DNA from: Acheta domesticus | Lineage: Eukaryota > Arthropoda > Insecta > Orthoptera > Gryllidae | Direction: 5' to 3' | Assembly: GCA_031308135.1 (NCBI GenBank) | Contig: JAHLJT010008756.1 | Span: 79,376,130-79,440,129, forward strand | DNA length: 64,000 nucleotides | Shown here: one piece after another, positions 21,914-33,069 of the stretch | How the letters are laid out: the number at the start of each line of letters is the position of its first letter | Numbering within the stretch: position 1 is the stretch's first letter | Made by a program: the position numbers and the translations under genes | The notes under the pieces: model-generated | Database searches by the model: none | Told to the model about the DNA's origin: nothing | What the model saw: only the letters and a program-made list of their open reading frames with translations

Positions 21914-24641
21914 ACTTGTGTCTCGGGAGAGCAAAATGAGGAGCCACGAACGTACACGAAGACACCCGAGCGGAGTCGAGCGAGTCCATGCGCGAGCCGA
22001 CGGACTTCCGTGGCGCTAATCTTAAATTCGAAATCTGTCAGAAATTTAATGTTTCTAATGGTAAGTGGTCGTTAACGCCATTAACAAGATTTGTTGCAAA
22101 CTTTCGTTTTAAACGAAAAATTCCAAACTATTATTCACATTAGATTCTTTATTTTAACTTTTCTATAACGTAGTTATTTGGTAGGTGTTTTTTAATATTC
22201 TCAATTTATTTTCCGTCGGCTAGTTTAGGTTAGAATTATTTCGGTGCAAAAGAGTGCAGTGGTAATAAAAATGCAGCTTTTGTAAAGAAGAAACGGCAGG
22301 AGATTGCAGTCACAAATGCCAGTGCTGAGGAAGTAGAAACTTTTTTAGTATCAGATGTCAAGCATTGTTCATTTTCTGCCAAAATCTCACCGGTCAAGCC
22401 ATCAGCCAGTGCGAACATTCTTTCCAAGTTCACTGATGTTTTTCCTGCTGAACAGTGAAATATCCGAAGAAGAGAATTACACTTACATGTTACTTCACAA
22501 GTGTGTTTGGGAACATTTACTGAAAGGATACGTGTGAGTGCTGTCTGTTGATCCTCAAATGTATGCACTGAAGTACAACAATCAATGTAATTTGCTTTTC
22601 AGTTAGTGAACAAGTGTAATTATTGTGAACAATTGTTAAATAAAATTTCAAATAGCCATCGTGTACCTGTAACATCATCTTGTAGTAGGCCACCAAATGA
22701 AGTGAATAGGAAAATTGTGGATGCTTCTTTGCAAATAGGTAGGGGGCATTCAGCAATAGAGCAGTTTCAATGGTAATTGGTTTACCATGAATTAATGTTT
22801 CAATTTACAATTCTCATGTTCTCTCTGTTATTAAAAATAATGCAAAAATAAGAGGAAATTTTGAGGCTTTCATATGCAGCCCTTACATGAAACTTACATA
22901 GATGTTCTAGATTCAGTAAGTGATGAAGTTATAAATTTATTAGTATTGTATGATGGAACATGGCATAAATGAGGCACTACATCTCGTTATGAAATGGGAA
23001 TTGTTGACTCATTATGAAATGGATATCTTGACTGGTCTTGTGGCTGATTTTCATGTTTTGTCAAAATAGTGTGGCACTTGTGAAAAGAACAAGAGCAAAT
23101 TATGAGACAAAAAGCTGTGAGTATAAAAAATGGAAAGAAATTCATAATTAGTAATTTTAATGGATCTTCAAATGCAATGGATGTAGCTGCAAGTGAGGTA
23201 TTGTGGAAGAGAGTCCTGTCTCATCATTTTAGATATACAACAATACTGTCGGATGGTGATGCAAAAACTTTCAATCACCATCTGAAACTAAACATCTATG
23301 GAGACAACTTTATTATTAGAAAAGAAGAATGTATAAAACATGTGATGTAAAGATTTAAAACAGGCTTACAAAAATAATCCAAGAATAGAAAGTGAAGGGT
23401 GTTACACTTGGTAAAAAGCAAGTCAGTTTAAAGGATGACATAATTATTTGTCATAGCAAATTATCGCAATGCCATCCAGAAGAATATTCCAGATGTGCAG
23501 AAGATGAAGTCTGCAATACTTGCCTCCTTATACCATGCAATGCCAACAGACTTGAAGCCACTGCATTTTAAATGCCCTAAAGAAGAAAATTCATGGTGCT
23601 TCTACAATCGAGCTCATGGGAATGAAATTTCAAAACATGGCAAATACAACATGAAAACTGTAGTCTCCCAGTGTTATTTGTAAAATAATTCCTATGTATC
23701 AGAGGCTTGCAAAAAATGAATTACTGGAATGTGTATATGGGAAAACACAGAATGCAAATGAAAGTTTGCATAGTTTTGTTTGGAGCAAGTCCCCAAAGAA
23801 ACATTTCTTTCCAGAAAAAATATTGAAATTGCTGACATCAGCAGTGTCCCAGTTCAATATGGGATGTGAGGCCAGTGAAAGAGTCAAAGAGCATGCTTCA
23901 AGAATCAAAGTGACATCTCCTAAGAAAGTAAACATATGAGTGACAAACGTTGTCTCCACAAAAGTGAAATGGCATTGCAACCAGACTTTAAAAGTGCTTA
24001 AAAAAAAGCCAAGTCAATCAAAGAAGAAAAGGTTTGTCAAGTCAATAAAAGAAGTAAAGAAAAAAGATGTTGAAGATGCAATGTATGCTTCTGGGCAATT
24101 TTAATTTATTAATAAACTGTAAATGCACTATCTTAAATTTTCTTTTTCACATTCCTGGTAATTGATTTTCCTTACATTATCCCATATCTAAAAAGTTCCA
24201 ACTTTCACAATTTTCAATCAATTAAAGTAATAATGTAGGAACTTGTTAAGAGATTGTAGATTAATATAATTATTGTAGTATTTTTGTCTTAAGTTATTAC
24301 TTTTAGAATTAAAAACTGTTTGGTTATTTTTAATTTATTTTGGAGTGATAGACAATAAACGTACCAAAAGTAAAAATTTTCTCGGATACTAATAAATATA
24401 TTTTGCAAGTAAAACATATAATTATTTAAACACGTAAAATAAACAGTTAATTAAAATATCAGTAAGATACATTGATTTATTTGCTAATTGGGCTAATTTA
24501 ATATAAATAGCTTGACTCCAGAGAACAGAAGGCACAGAGCAACATCAGTGGCGCAAGCTCAAGCTCTCCGATCGCTCGAATCCGCTCGGGTGTCTTCGTG
24601 GACATTCGTGGCTCCTCACTTTGCTGTCCCGAGACACAAGT
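21914..24641. mobile_element. Mutator-like (MULE) DNA transposon with 10-bp target duplication
   Basis: The two ends form inverted repeats that start ACTTGTGTCTCGGGA and match for about 75 bp with a few mismatches (21914-21990 against the reverse complement of 24565-24641). The element is flanked by the direct repeat GCAGTACATA at 21904-21913 and 24642-24651, a 9 to 10 bp duplication as expected for Mutator-type integration. Inside is a broken plus-strand transposase. At 2.73 kb the element is near full length for an insect MULE. It lies between the RWD ORF (opposite strand) and AT-rich sequence. Confidence 0.9.
22250..24104 (+). pseudogene. Mutator-like transposase, degenerate
   Basis: Several plus-strand frames between the inverted repeats together resemble the insect Mutator-like transposase domain. 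Recognisable blocks in order are: VNRKIVDASLQIGRGHSAI near 22700-22770; YDGTWHK, with the first catalytic Asp, near 22950; SNAMDVAASEVLW and SDGDAKT, with the second Asp, at 23170-23270; CPKEENSWCFYNRA at 23575-23620; GKTQNANESLHS, with the third acidic residue, near 23740-23775; FNMGCEAS; and a C-terminal AMYASGQF followed by TAA at 24102. The blocks are interrupted by stop codons (for example right after YDGTWHK) and frame changes. The enzyme therefore cannot be made, although all three positions of the DDE triad are still visible. Confidence 0.85.
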
Positions 24642-25168
24642 GCAGTACATATACTAAAATTGGAAGTATGTCATTTTCTTCTGATGTATCGCCCAAAATG
24701 GTTTTGATCCTAATTTTATATTTTTAAGAAGGCAACCTTTTTAAGAACGGGTTCTTAGAAGTATTGTCAATTTAATAATTAACACGGCTTACCAATACCC
24801 CCTAGTACGCTCAGCGGAGTCGTTTCGACTCCGAGCCTTCAACGTTACTTCTTAAAAGGAAATATTGAAAAAATATTTATCTACACCACTATAACATTAT
24901 TAAAAATAATAATTTAATGTATAATTTAAGTATCATGCCACAACTTAAATATATTTTAAACATTTATTGTCATTATTGTCTCGCGAAGTGGAAGTAAAAG
25001 TAACGTTGTGGAAGCAGAAGTATGTTGAACGGAATGCGCAAGTAAATGGACAAATGTTTATCTTGAAAAGAATATTTTAATATAGTATTAATAACTGGCT
25101 GAATGTGTCGTCGGCGACGTTTTAAGCTACCTTCGGTTGTTTCACTTCTTTTTTTCTTTCTGCATCTT

Positions 25169-25218
25169 TCTTCGTCTTCGTCGTTTTCGTCTTCTTCTTC
25201 TTCTTCTTCGTCGTCGTC

Positions 25219-25253
<35 letters not shown>

Positions 25254-25256
25254 TTC
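25169..25256. repeat. Compound (TTC)n(GTC)n(TC)n microsatellite
   Basis: Runs of TTC, GTC and TC follow each other on the plus strand. They produce acidic and Arg-Glu ORFs on the minus strand which I reject as genes. Confidence 0.95.
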
Positions 25257-25278
25257 GTTGGTATTGGTACTGGAGTTT

Positions 25279-25316
25279 AATCAACGCCACCTACCTCTAA
25301 TTAGGTGGCGTTGATT
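25279..25316. other. Perfect 15-bp hairpin
   Basis: AATCAACGCCACCTA (25279-25293) pairs perfectly with 25302-25316 around the 8-base loop CCTCTAAT. No T-run follows, and there is no gene next to it. It may be the remnant of a small MITE. Confidence 0.7.
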
Positions 25317-26141
25317 TAGTTCCCGGCGTGCTCACCAAGATCACAACGCCAAAACACGAAAAAAACAATGTTTTTGAAAATTTCTTACAAATTTATGGCG
25401 AAATCTAAAAACAAATTATCAGTTCCCCATCAGGAGACCGATACGCGTCGAAAGACACCTTGTGTGTATCGATTGGTGCAGGGAAGTGGTCTAACCTTGA
25501 GAGACGGAACCACTAATCCGCAGGCAGGCACACGAAGAGTTCACTCAAATAATATATAGGGATATTGTTGTAATAATAATCTCAGAAAAATGTTATAAAC
25601 ATTTAATTTTAAATAACAATAATTTCACACGTGACATAAATACGTCTCCTTGCATTTCACTTCCCTTTCTATATCCTAATAGGTCAAGATTATTTGGAAT
25701 ATTTTACAAATGTTTGTTTCACACCAATAGAAACTTGATGTGTGTTACATGACCGAGTTCTAAAAGAAACTTAAGCCCATGTTTCAAATGGCAATAGTTC
25801 TTATTCAGATTATTATTGTATTTACTTTCTACACTTCTGACCTTATTAGGCATGTTGTATAATATACATAGTTGTAGATCTAAAATTGTAATGATTGAAC
25901 ATACTACAGTTTTGGAGCACATATTGTAGTATACTACTTTCGTTCCATCACATGCTTCGTCATAAATGCATTGGTAATTTTTAATAACAAACTACATCTT
26001 GTAAAAAAGCAATGTTACATGACCACTCTCAATGGTGTCAGAGACCAAACTGAATAGAAGAATGGGGAAAGGGACATCTGGTAAATATTTGAATTTTTCA
26101 ATTTAAACTTTTGAATTTTTGAATTTGAATTGAAATTTAAA

Positions 26142-28711
26142 GGGTCCCCCCCGATAGGTGGTAAAAAGTTCCCCTCAACCAAATTACGTATGAGTGGTTA
26201 CACTATAAATCTAACATAAAAATAATATTTTTGAAAGGTTTCTTAGCCTCCGTCCCACCACCCACACCCCTACACAGCCAAAAACGTGTTTTTTTAATTT
26301 CAATTTTTTTCGACAAATGAACACTATTTTATCAGACTGAAAAAAATATGATAAATAAGAACACAACTTGGACAATCAGAAAAACATTTTTTCATTTTTT
26401 CTCAGACTCAAATTCAAACACAAAAAAATATTTTCGAAAAAAAATATCAAGAAATATTTTTTACTGTGTCTTAGAAGCCTGGAACAGGCTCGAAAAAAAT
26501 ACCAACGGTTTCTCTTAAAACACAAATAGTTGTGTATTTTTTTCAGATTTGTTTGATTACTGGGCTGCAGTTAAAAAAATAAAAACCATTTTCCCGCCTT
26601 TCAAACACCTGGACTTTCAATATACTTTGAAAATGACTGCAACAGTACTGTGCATTTATTTTAGTGTTTATTATACGTTTGTATACATTGTTGTAGCACC
26701 CAATAAAGTTTTGGTTTTGGAATATACTTACAAAGTATCATTTTTAAAGGTTTCTAATCGTTTGCATAAGTAATCCTACGCTACGGAAAGGCGATAGTTT
26801 TGGCAATTTATAAGAAACAATCGACACAAGACCTTGTAAGTGTGATAAAGTATTAAGTGGTGGATAAAGAATTACATCCTATCCTACATCAAATAGATTT
26901 TAGAAGAAAAAATAGAAGTTTGCAGATTTTGACATACAAAAAAAGATTATTGCAACACATAATGGCAAATAACTCGGAAGCGATGCTTCCTAGGCCTTTT
27001 AAACCAGGTTTGCTTGTCTCATGGAGACACGACTTTTTTTTCGAGAACAAGTAAATTCTAACAGACGATATGTTTTGGGGGATGGGTAGATGATAAATGG
27101 GGAAATGATAAGGGACATTTCGTGTGCAGGATATATGGGGGACAGAGGGGAAGTGAAGGGGAACAAATTAGTCCCCGATTATATTGTTGGGATGTATTTT
27201 TCAAAATACCACTTTTATGATCATCCTATTTTACAATTTTGCATATTAGTTCTTTTGGGTGCGCCCTTTCCGTAGCACAGATGGACAGAAAAGAGAAACC
27301 GATATCAATGTAAAATTAAATTGAAGGAAAATACTGAAATTATATTTCACGATAAAATTAACGGGACTATTTTATTTTCTGCGAATTTTTATCTCAACGC
27401 TCAGCAATATTGGAATGAATTCTCTCGCACAGTACCGGGTGTATAATGCCGTAAACTACTTTTCGGGGGATGGGAGTTTGCAGTTGAGTTCTACATTAAA
27501 TCAATTTTCAATTTTCGTACAATTATTATTTACAAACTGCAGAGTGTTTGCACGTGTACAGATTGTACGAGTGTGTAATTAATACGTATTCAAGAGAAAA
27601 TACTTAGGTAAAGGAAAATACAACTTTTTTTCTAGTCTGAAACATCTACAGACGTGAGAACACAGGCTTCCGCAACCAATGCGTTACTATTTATCTGTCC
27701 GGGAGGCGCCGCGTTCTAGGCTCAGTTGTCAACGTTTTAGCTGCTATTCTGTGGCCTTCCTCTTCAAGCAAGGTCGCACGTGCCTAGGACGCGGCAACTG
27801 CCGAACTGCCAAGTGGTTGACTACAAATGTCTTAGTTTTTTTAAACTATGACCCAGCTATTAAAAAAATATGAAAAATTCACAAGCATTCTGAGATGAAG
27901 TTTTAAGATTATATTCGTGCCAGTGTCTGTGTTCTAAAACAAGTAAAACAGTTCTTGTAAATCTGTGTCTAACCTATTCCCCTTCATTTTTCCACATGTC
28001 CCCCAATTATTTCTCAAATATGACCGAATTATTATTTAATAAACTGCCAAACACTATTATCTTTCCTTAGCGTATGATATTCTCATACAAAGAATTAGAA
28101 AGCTTTAAAAAATTACAATTTTTAAGTATATTCCAAAATCAAAACTTTATTGTGTACTACAACAATGTATACAAATGTATAATAAACACTCAACCCTGCA
28201 CAGAACCGTTGCAGTCAGTTTCAAAGTATATTGAAAGTCCAAGTGTTTGAAAGGCGGGAAAATGGTTTTTATTTTTTTAACTGCAGCCCAGCAATCGAAA
28301 AAATATGACAACAATGCACAACAATTTGTGTTTTAAGAGGCGAACTTTGATATTTTTTTCGAGCCTGTTCCAGGCTTCTAAAACACAGTAAAAAATATTT
28401 CTTGATATTTTTTTTCGAAAATATTTTTTTGTGTTTGAATTTGAGTCTGAGAAAAAATTAAAAAATGTTTTTCTGATAGTCCAAGTTGTGTTCTTATTTA
28501 TCATATTTTTTCAGCCTGATAAAATAGTGTTTAGTTGTCGAAAAAAATTAAAATGAAAAAAAACACGTTTTTGGCTGTATAGGGGTGTCGGTGGTGGGAC
28601 GGAGGCTAAGAAGCCTTTCAAAAATATTATTTTTATGTAAGAATTATAGTGTAACCACTTATATGTAATTTGGTTGAGGGGAACTTTTTACCATTTTATC
28701 CGGGGGGACCC
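26142..28711. mobile_element. Long-arm inverted-repeat DNA element (foldback-like), 2.57 kb
   Basis: The stretch 26142-26820 is repeated in inverted orientation at about 28030-28711. Termini read GGGTCCCCCC at the left and its complement at the right. Shared inner blocks include GAAGCCTGGAACAGGCTCGA, the CCCGCCTTTCAAACAC segment and the CTACGGAAAGG inner end. A further patch (27131-27172 against 27985-28012, GGGGGACA...GAAGGGGAA) shows that the arms once extended deeper. The spacer has only short ORFs that I do not recognise, so no transposase can be named. A target duplication is not clear; the flanks are T/A-rich (TTTAAA left, TTTTTG right). The superfamily is undetermined. Confidence 0.75.
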
Positions 28712-28908
28712 TTTTTGATGTCAAATGAGAAACAAAAATACACCTACGTTCAGAATCAATGGTTAAGGTGAGTTTATTTGTACTTGGTACACAATTATTA
28801 AATTTACAACAATTTGTATTATTACCACAATTGTAACTAACCATATAAATATTGTAACTAAACATATAACGTTTCTGTTGCGTTCCAACAGAAATCAAGC
28901 CAAGCCCT

Positions 28909-28911
28909 ATA

Positions 28912-28947
<36 letters not shown>

Positions 28948-28970
28948 CATATATATATATATACACACAC

Positions 28971-29005
<35 letters not shown>

Positions 29006-29010
29006 AGTGT
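28909..29010. repeat. Palindromic (TG)n(TA)n(CA)n(TA)n(TG)n microsatellite
   Basis: Alternating purine-pyrimidine blocks cover about 100 bp, ending about 360 bp upstream of the dehydrogenase start codon. The tract could adopt Z-DNA or cruciform structure; any promoter role is inference. Confidence 0.95.
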
Positions 29011-29079
29011 GATTGTTTTGAATAAATTAAATAAAATTACAAACGTTGGCGTATTACGTTGGCTTTAGGGAGGTGGTCA

Positions 29080-29368
29080 TGTTCCCATGTCCCCCTCCGT
29101 ATCCGTCGCTGGGATCATGGAACCAATGAAAGCCGATGTCACAGCCACTGAAGCGGCAACAACGCCCATAACAACAGCTGGCGGCAGCGATCACTGTGCA
29201 TCGGCAACCGCGGGACCTTGCCCTGCCGCGAGAGTGGACAGCCTTGAGACCCCCCACTCCGGCGGGCCAGCGGGCGTGCCGGCGGCGGGTCGGCGGGCGG
29301 GCGGGCCGCGGTATCAGCCGGGCGAGCGGGATCGGCGGACGCAGCCTAGTCGCAGCCAAGTCACAGCG
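29080..29368 (+). promoter_or_regulatory. CpG-rich 5' region of the dehydrogenase gene
   Basis: The G+C and CpG content rises sharply from about 29080 up to the start codon at 29369, after the AT-rich microsatellite. This marks the probable 5' UTR and core promoter. No TATA box or defined initiator can be singled out. Confidence 0.45.
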
Positions 29369-29500
29369 ATGCAGCGTTGGCAGGGACGAGTGGCCGTGGT
29401 GACCGGGGCCAGCGCCGGCATCGGCGCCGCCGTAGCGGCGTCCCTCGCCAAGGCCGGCATGATCGTCGTGGGATTCGCGCGACGCCCGGAACTCGTCGAG
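29369..29500 (+). CDS. Short-chain dehydrogenase/reductase (DHRS11 / farnesol dehydrogenase-like), coding exon 1
   Basis: This exon codes for residues 1-44 of a classical short-chain dehydrogenase/reductase. The protein starts MQRWQGRVAVVTGASAGIG, giving the first beta strand and the glycine-rich dinucleotide-binding motif TGxxxGxG at residues 12-19. The Arg-Arg pair at residues 38-39 after the second beta strand suggests NADP(H) preference (inference). The start is chosen because Met-Gln-Arg-Trp matches the M-[ED]-R-W start usual in insect farnesol dehydrogenase-like and DHRS11 proteins; the frame stays open upstream for over 90 codons, so an earlier start cannot be excluded. The exon ends with a complete Glu codon at a good donor (GTACGT, 29501) and joins exon 2 in phase 0. 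Such enzymes oxidise or reduce alcohols, steroids or isoprenoids in the cytosol; in mosquito corpora allata a relative oxidises farnesol for juvenile hormone synthesis. The substrate here is not determined. The exon lies in a CpG-rich block (29080-29500), probably the 5' end of the gene. Confidence 0.87.
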
Positions 29501-29533
29501 GTACGTCATGCAACGGGCTATTGTACGATTTAA

Positions 29534-29670
29534 TTATAGTGACTTCTGGCGTTTGATCAGTTGAACGCGGTTATCCAATCGGTAGCTTCGTTATGACTGA
29601 AGTTTCAGTTTTGAACGTCAGGATTGGATAACTGCGGTCGCAGCTGATCAAATGCCAGAAGTCACTATAA
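29534..29670. mobile_element. MITE, 137 bp, just inside dehydrogenase intron 1
   Basis: The palindromic element has arms beginning TTATAGTGACTTCTGGC, then GTTTGATCAG and TTATCCAATC in both arms. It is flanked by TTTAA on both sides (29529-29533 and 29671-29675). It begins 33 bp after the exon 1 donor of the dehydrogenase gene. Confidence 0.8.
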
Positions 29671-30243
29671 TTTAAACAGAGAATAGTTATTTTCTTTAGG
29701 GGTGGGGGGCGTATTGCTTACTTATGTATCCAGCCGTGTGAGCGGTGTTTTGACAGTCGTAACTAACTTGAATATCGATGCCGTAGGGCTCTCAAATTGA
29801 ATGTCAAAAGTTCAAATTTGATTGAAAAGGTGCAGTTATTTATGAAGCGACAATATTTGCTTTCTGGGAAGAAGTATTATCTATAAAATATGGACGTACC
29901 ATCTTTATGTCTTCCTAGATACGAAGGACGGGCCTTCAAAAGTGATATTAAATCTAAAATCACCATGAGTGGGCATACAATGTTTGTGCATTAAGTCATC
30001 AGTTTATTCACGCAATAGTACGTCAAAGATAATGTCACAGCAATTATCGCATCTCAAATAACTTTGATTTTATCACAATGTTGAGGTTTCTGGGTGATAA
30101 TGCATTTCTGTTTGTTTACTTTAGAAGATAGTAATCGATAGTGTTTACACAAAATAAGAACCACGAAGTTGCTGAGTTATGTCATCTTACTACTTACAAC
30201 ATCTGTCGCATGATATACGACAAACACGTCTGCTTCCTATTAG

Positions 30244-30740
30244 CAATGCCGGCGCTAGGAATGGGCAAACCGAGCGATCGCCCGAGGCCCCGCAAATCAA
30301 GGGGCCCGATGACGGGAAAAATTAGTAAAAAATTGAAAGAGAAATTAGAATTCGAGAAAATCGTTATCACAATTTTATAAGCCGTGCTACAGTCAGTAGT
30401 CTGATATTCCATTAAATTTTTAATTAATTTTTTAGCCCAATGAAATGAATAAAAACACTATGAAATTAATAAAATGACGCTAGCATTAAAATAGGTTGTA
30501 CTCATAAACGTATTATTTCATGTACTCAAATGATTTTATCAACCACTAACTAAACACAATATTTTTTTTTAGCGTTTGAAGCTCGCCGTGGAAATTGTAT
30601 TATTTGATCACTGATTTGTTGAAATAAAATAACTCAGCTTCTTGATACAACTCTCACATTTTTCATTTTTTCGTGCGGCGCAGAGGGGGGGCTATGTTTC
30701 AGCGTTGCCCCGGGTCCAAAATACTCCAGCTCCGGCACTG
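30244..30740. mobile_element. Non-autonomous hAT element with 8-bp target duplication
   Basis: Terminal repeats read CAATGCCGGCGCTAGGA at the left and, inward from the right, CAGTGCCGGAGCTGGAG. The flanks CCTATTAG (30236-30243) and CCTTTTAG (30741-30748) agree at seven of eight bases, the hAT target duplication length. The left interior has a GC-rich stretch with GGGCCCGATGACGGGAAA. No transposase remains. It lies in intron 1 of the dehydrogenase gene. Confidence 0.75.
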
Positions 30741-30748
30741 CCTTTTAG

Positions 30749-32111
30749 AGACTTAATGGTGTAGAACAGAACCAGTAGAGATGCATGCAGAATGGGAACT
30801 AATAATTTGCCGATTATATCGATTGTCAACAAAGGAAAACCAAATTTTTTGATCCGCGATTTTACTGTCAGGAGACGAAGAAAGACAGGAAACACATTCC
30901 AATCTCAAGTTTGATATTTCAGATTAAGTAAGATTAATATTTACTCCAAGCGTTAAATCAACAGAATGGAACGTGGCAAGAGCGAGGAATGGAACGTGGA
31001 AGAGGGTAAATAAACTTGAATTGGTTGCCAAATACATGGATTCCAACAGACCAAACATCCAAATATACTTAATATAACAAGATGTATCAAAACTAATCGA
31101 GAAGAAACACAAAACTGAAAATGTCATATCAACGTGTGTACTTATCCAAATAACAGCATTTGTGATGGACTGACGCGAATGAACCTGAAAAACAAACTGA
31201 AAACTTTGATTCCAAATCGATGTCCATATCTCCACTTTCTCCGAATGCAACCATCAAATGGAAATAAGGGACATGAAAATTCAAGCTGTTTATGCAAGCA
31301 TTGTTGAAGGAAAAGTTTTACTCTAATGGCTGTCTTGTTTGTCTATAATCCAAGGTTGAGAAAACAAAAATGCGGAAGTACGTAATGAAATAAACCTTTA
31401 TTGAATTGTTCTTAGTCTCTTAATTTTTTCTATGGTCTAAAAGTAACTAAAATGTATTTGAACTTGCACTTATGTGCGTTTGTATTGTACTTTTTCATCG
31501 TGTTTATTTTCTTTAAGTCTTCTTTCAGTTTTAACTGGTTGTTTCAACACATCAATATGGTGTTGCTTGAGAGTACTGTCCACACTAACATGTTTTCGGA
31601 TACCCTTGTCAAGTTAAACAGAAAGCAAAAACAATCACAGCACAACAAACCAGAAAGAACAGGAACGAATACATATGTTTCCTAGGAGAAAGTTATTCAC
31701 GTAATTCTAACCAAAGCCATGTGGCTAAATTAATATTAGCCTGATGAATTCAGAAATATTCATGTTTTCAGTACGATTTGTTTGACTCGAACTACAACTG
31801 CACACGGGTCACCTTCAAACTACTTCAAATTTCAACTAAATACAAGTAAATTCTAAGGTGAAACTTAAACTAATATAACTGTAATGTAATTGTGCTATTA
31901 CAAAGGAACTCTACAAATAATGGTAATAAATTCGACATTGAATAACATGCAAACTAACATCAGAAATATATGCTGAAAATTCTTCGCAGAAAGGTCGCAG
32001 CCTTCGCAAAAAGGTACCCAAGAACTACCATCTATAATATTGAAACTGAGTTGGCTCAAAAAAAAGCATTTGTTTAATGTGTTTGGCTCCATTACTCATT
32101 TCTTTCTGGAC
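30749..32111. other. Intron 1, no feature recognised
   Basis: AT-rich unique sequence with short ORFs. Confidence 0.5.
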
Positions 32112-32450
32112 CAATTGATTAATTGATGATTCAATGCACGTCAACTGCTAAGTTCAATATTGCCGTACATGTAAGTGTGTGTAAGTAAAGGGTTAAAAGT
32201 GAAAGCAGGACAAGGAAGGCGATGGAAATATCGCGCGCGGTCCGGAGCCCGTTTGTTAGGGTTCTGCACTGGCATTCGCCTGGTGTTGATTGGGGAAACT
32301 GTAAAACTACCGATGCGAGCAGCCGGCCGTTAGAATTGTCCTTCACAGAACGGCAGAATTCGATCCAGGCTGTCTATCTCGAATGGAAAGCCCTGCCACA
32401 GTCGGGACTCAGTTCTCGTCTGGCAGCGGAGGTGAAAGGTCGTGGCAGCT
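32112..32450 (-). mobile_element. SINE copy with internal deletion
   Basis: The minus-strand 3' end is ACTTAGCAGTTGACGTGCAT with ATTAATCAATT. The body retains GGAAATATCGCGCGCGGTCC, GCCTGGTGTTGATTGGGGAA and a head-like block near 32400. About 150 bp present in other copies is absent. Confidence 0.6.
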
Positions 32451-32690
32451 GCTCCGCTGTGCTTACCTTGTTCCTATCGCTACAGACAAAAGATCAGAGA
32501 GCTCAGTGTACGAAGTGTATAGCTAGTTATACTATTTAGTGTGCGTTTGAATAAATTGAGTGTAGTTTTCAAAAAGTGCACGGAAATTTCACCTATTTAT
32601 TGCAAATTTGTAAATAATAGCAGTGTTCTGTAAAACATTAGTGGAAGTAAAATAACATGCTCTGACCTCAGACAGAGCATAGCAGCCGCT

Positions 32691-32885
32691 ATGGAAGTTG
32701 TAAACGGAACTTCGCCGATACCGAACAGCTTTTACGAGTATCAAAAAAGTGTAATTGAACAACAAAAGCAACAATTGCAAGAACAGCAACTACAGCTGCA
32801 GTCACAACAGCAACAAATAGAACAGCTACAGTTCATGTCGCTGAGTAATAATTCAGGAAACATTGTGTTATTATTTCTAAATTAG
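32691..32885 (+). other. Short Gln-rich coiled-coil ORF, possibly retroelement-derived
   Basis: The 64-codon ORF reads MEVVNGTSPIPNSFYEYQKS followed by a heptad-like Gln/Glu/Leu-rich stretch of about 35 residues (EQQKQQLQEQQLQLQ type) and ends at TAG 32883-32885. A downstream frame (32960-33060) is basic (SPQRRKRRTL). The layout recalls the start of a LINE ORF1 but no diagnostic domain is present. It lies beside a SINE copy in intron 1. I do not recognise the protein. Confidence 0.3.
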
Positions 32886-33069
32886 CTGATACAGTAAATC
32901 AAGCCGATCATAACGTAAATAGAAATATTTCACCAACCTAATTCTCGTAAGAGCGGTATTTTCAGCCCACAACGAAGAAAAAGACGAACCCTGAGATTGT
33001 AAGTATGAAAACGCCCAATTCCAAGAATAAAACTGAGCTAGCCAACCAAAATGTATTAGTAGGATAAAT

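Larger units (their letters stand above)
24652..26141. other. AT-rich with simple repeats
   Basis: Contains the compound microsatellite and hairpin listed separately; no gene recognised. Confidence 0.5.

Noticed and set aside
24973..25300. Acidic/Arg-Glu repeat ORF
   Set aside because: Translation of the TTC/GTC/TC microsatellite.
25279..25316. Transcription terminator
   Set aside because: Strong hairpin but no T-run, and the genome is eukaryotic.
29054..29509. 151-codon minus-strand ORF over exon 1
   Set aside because: Shadow of the plus-strand dehydrogenase exon, which has clear motifs and splice signals.
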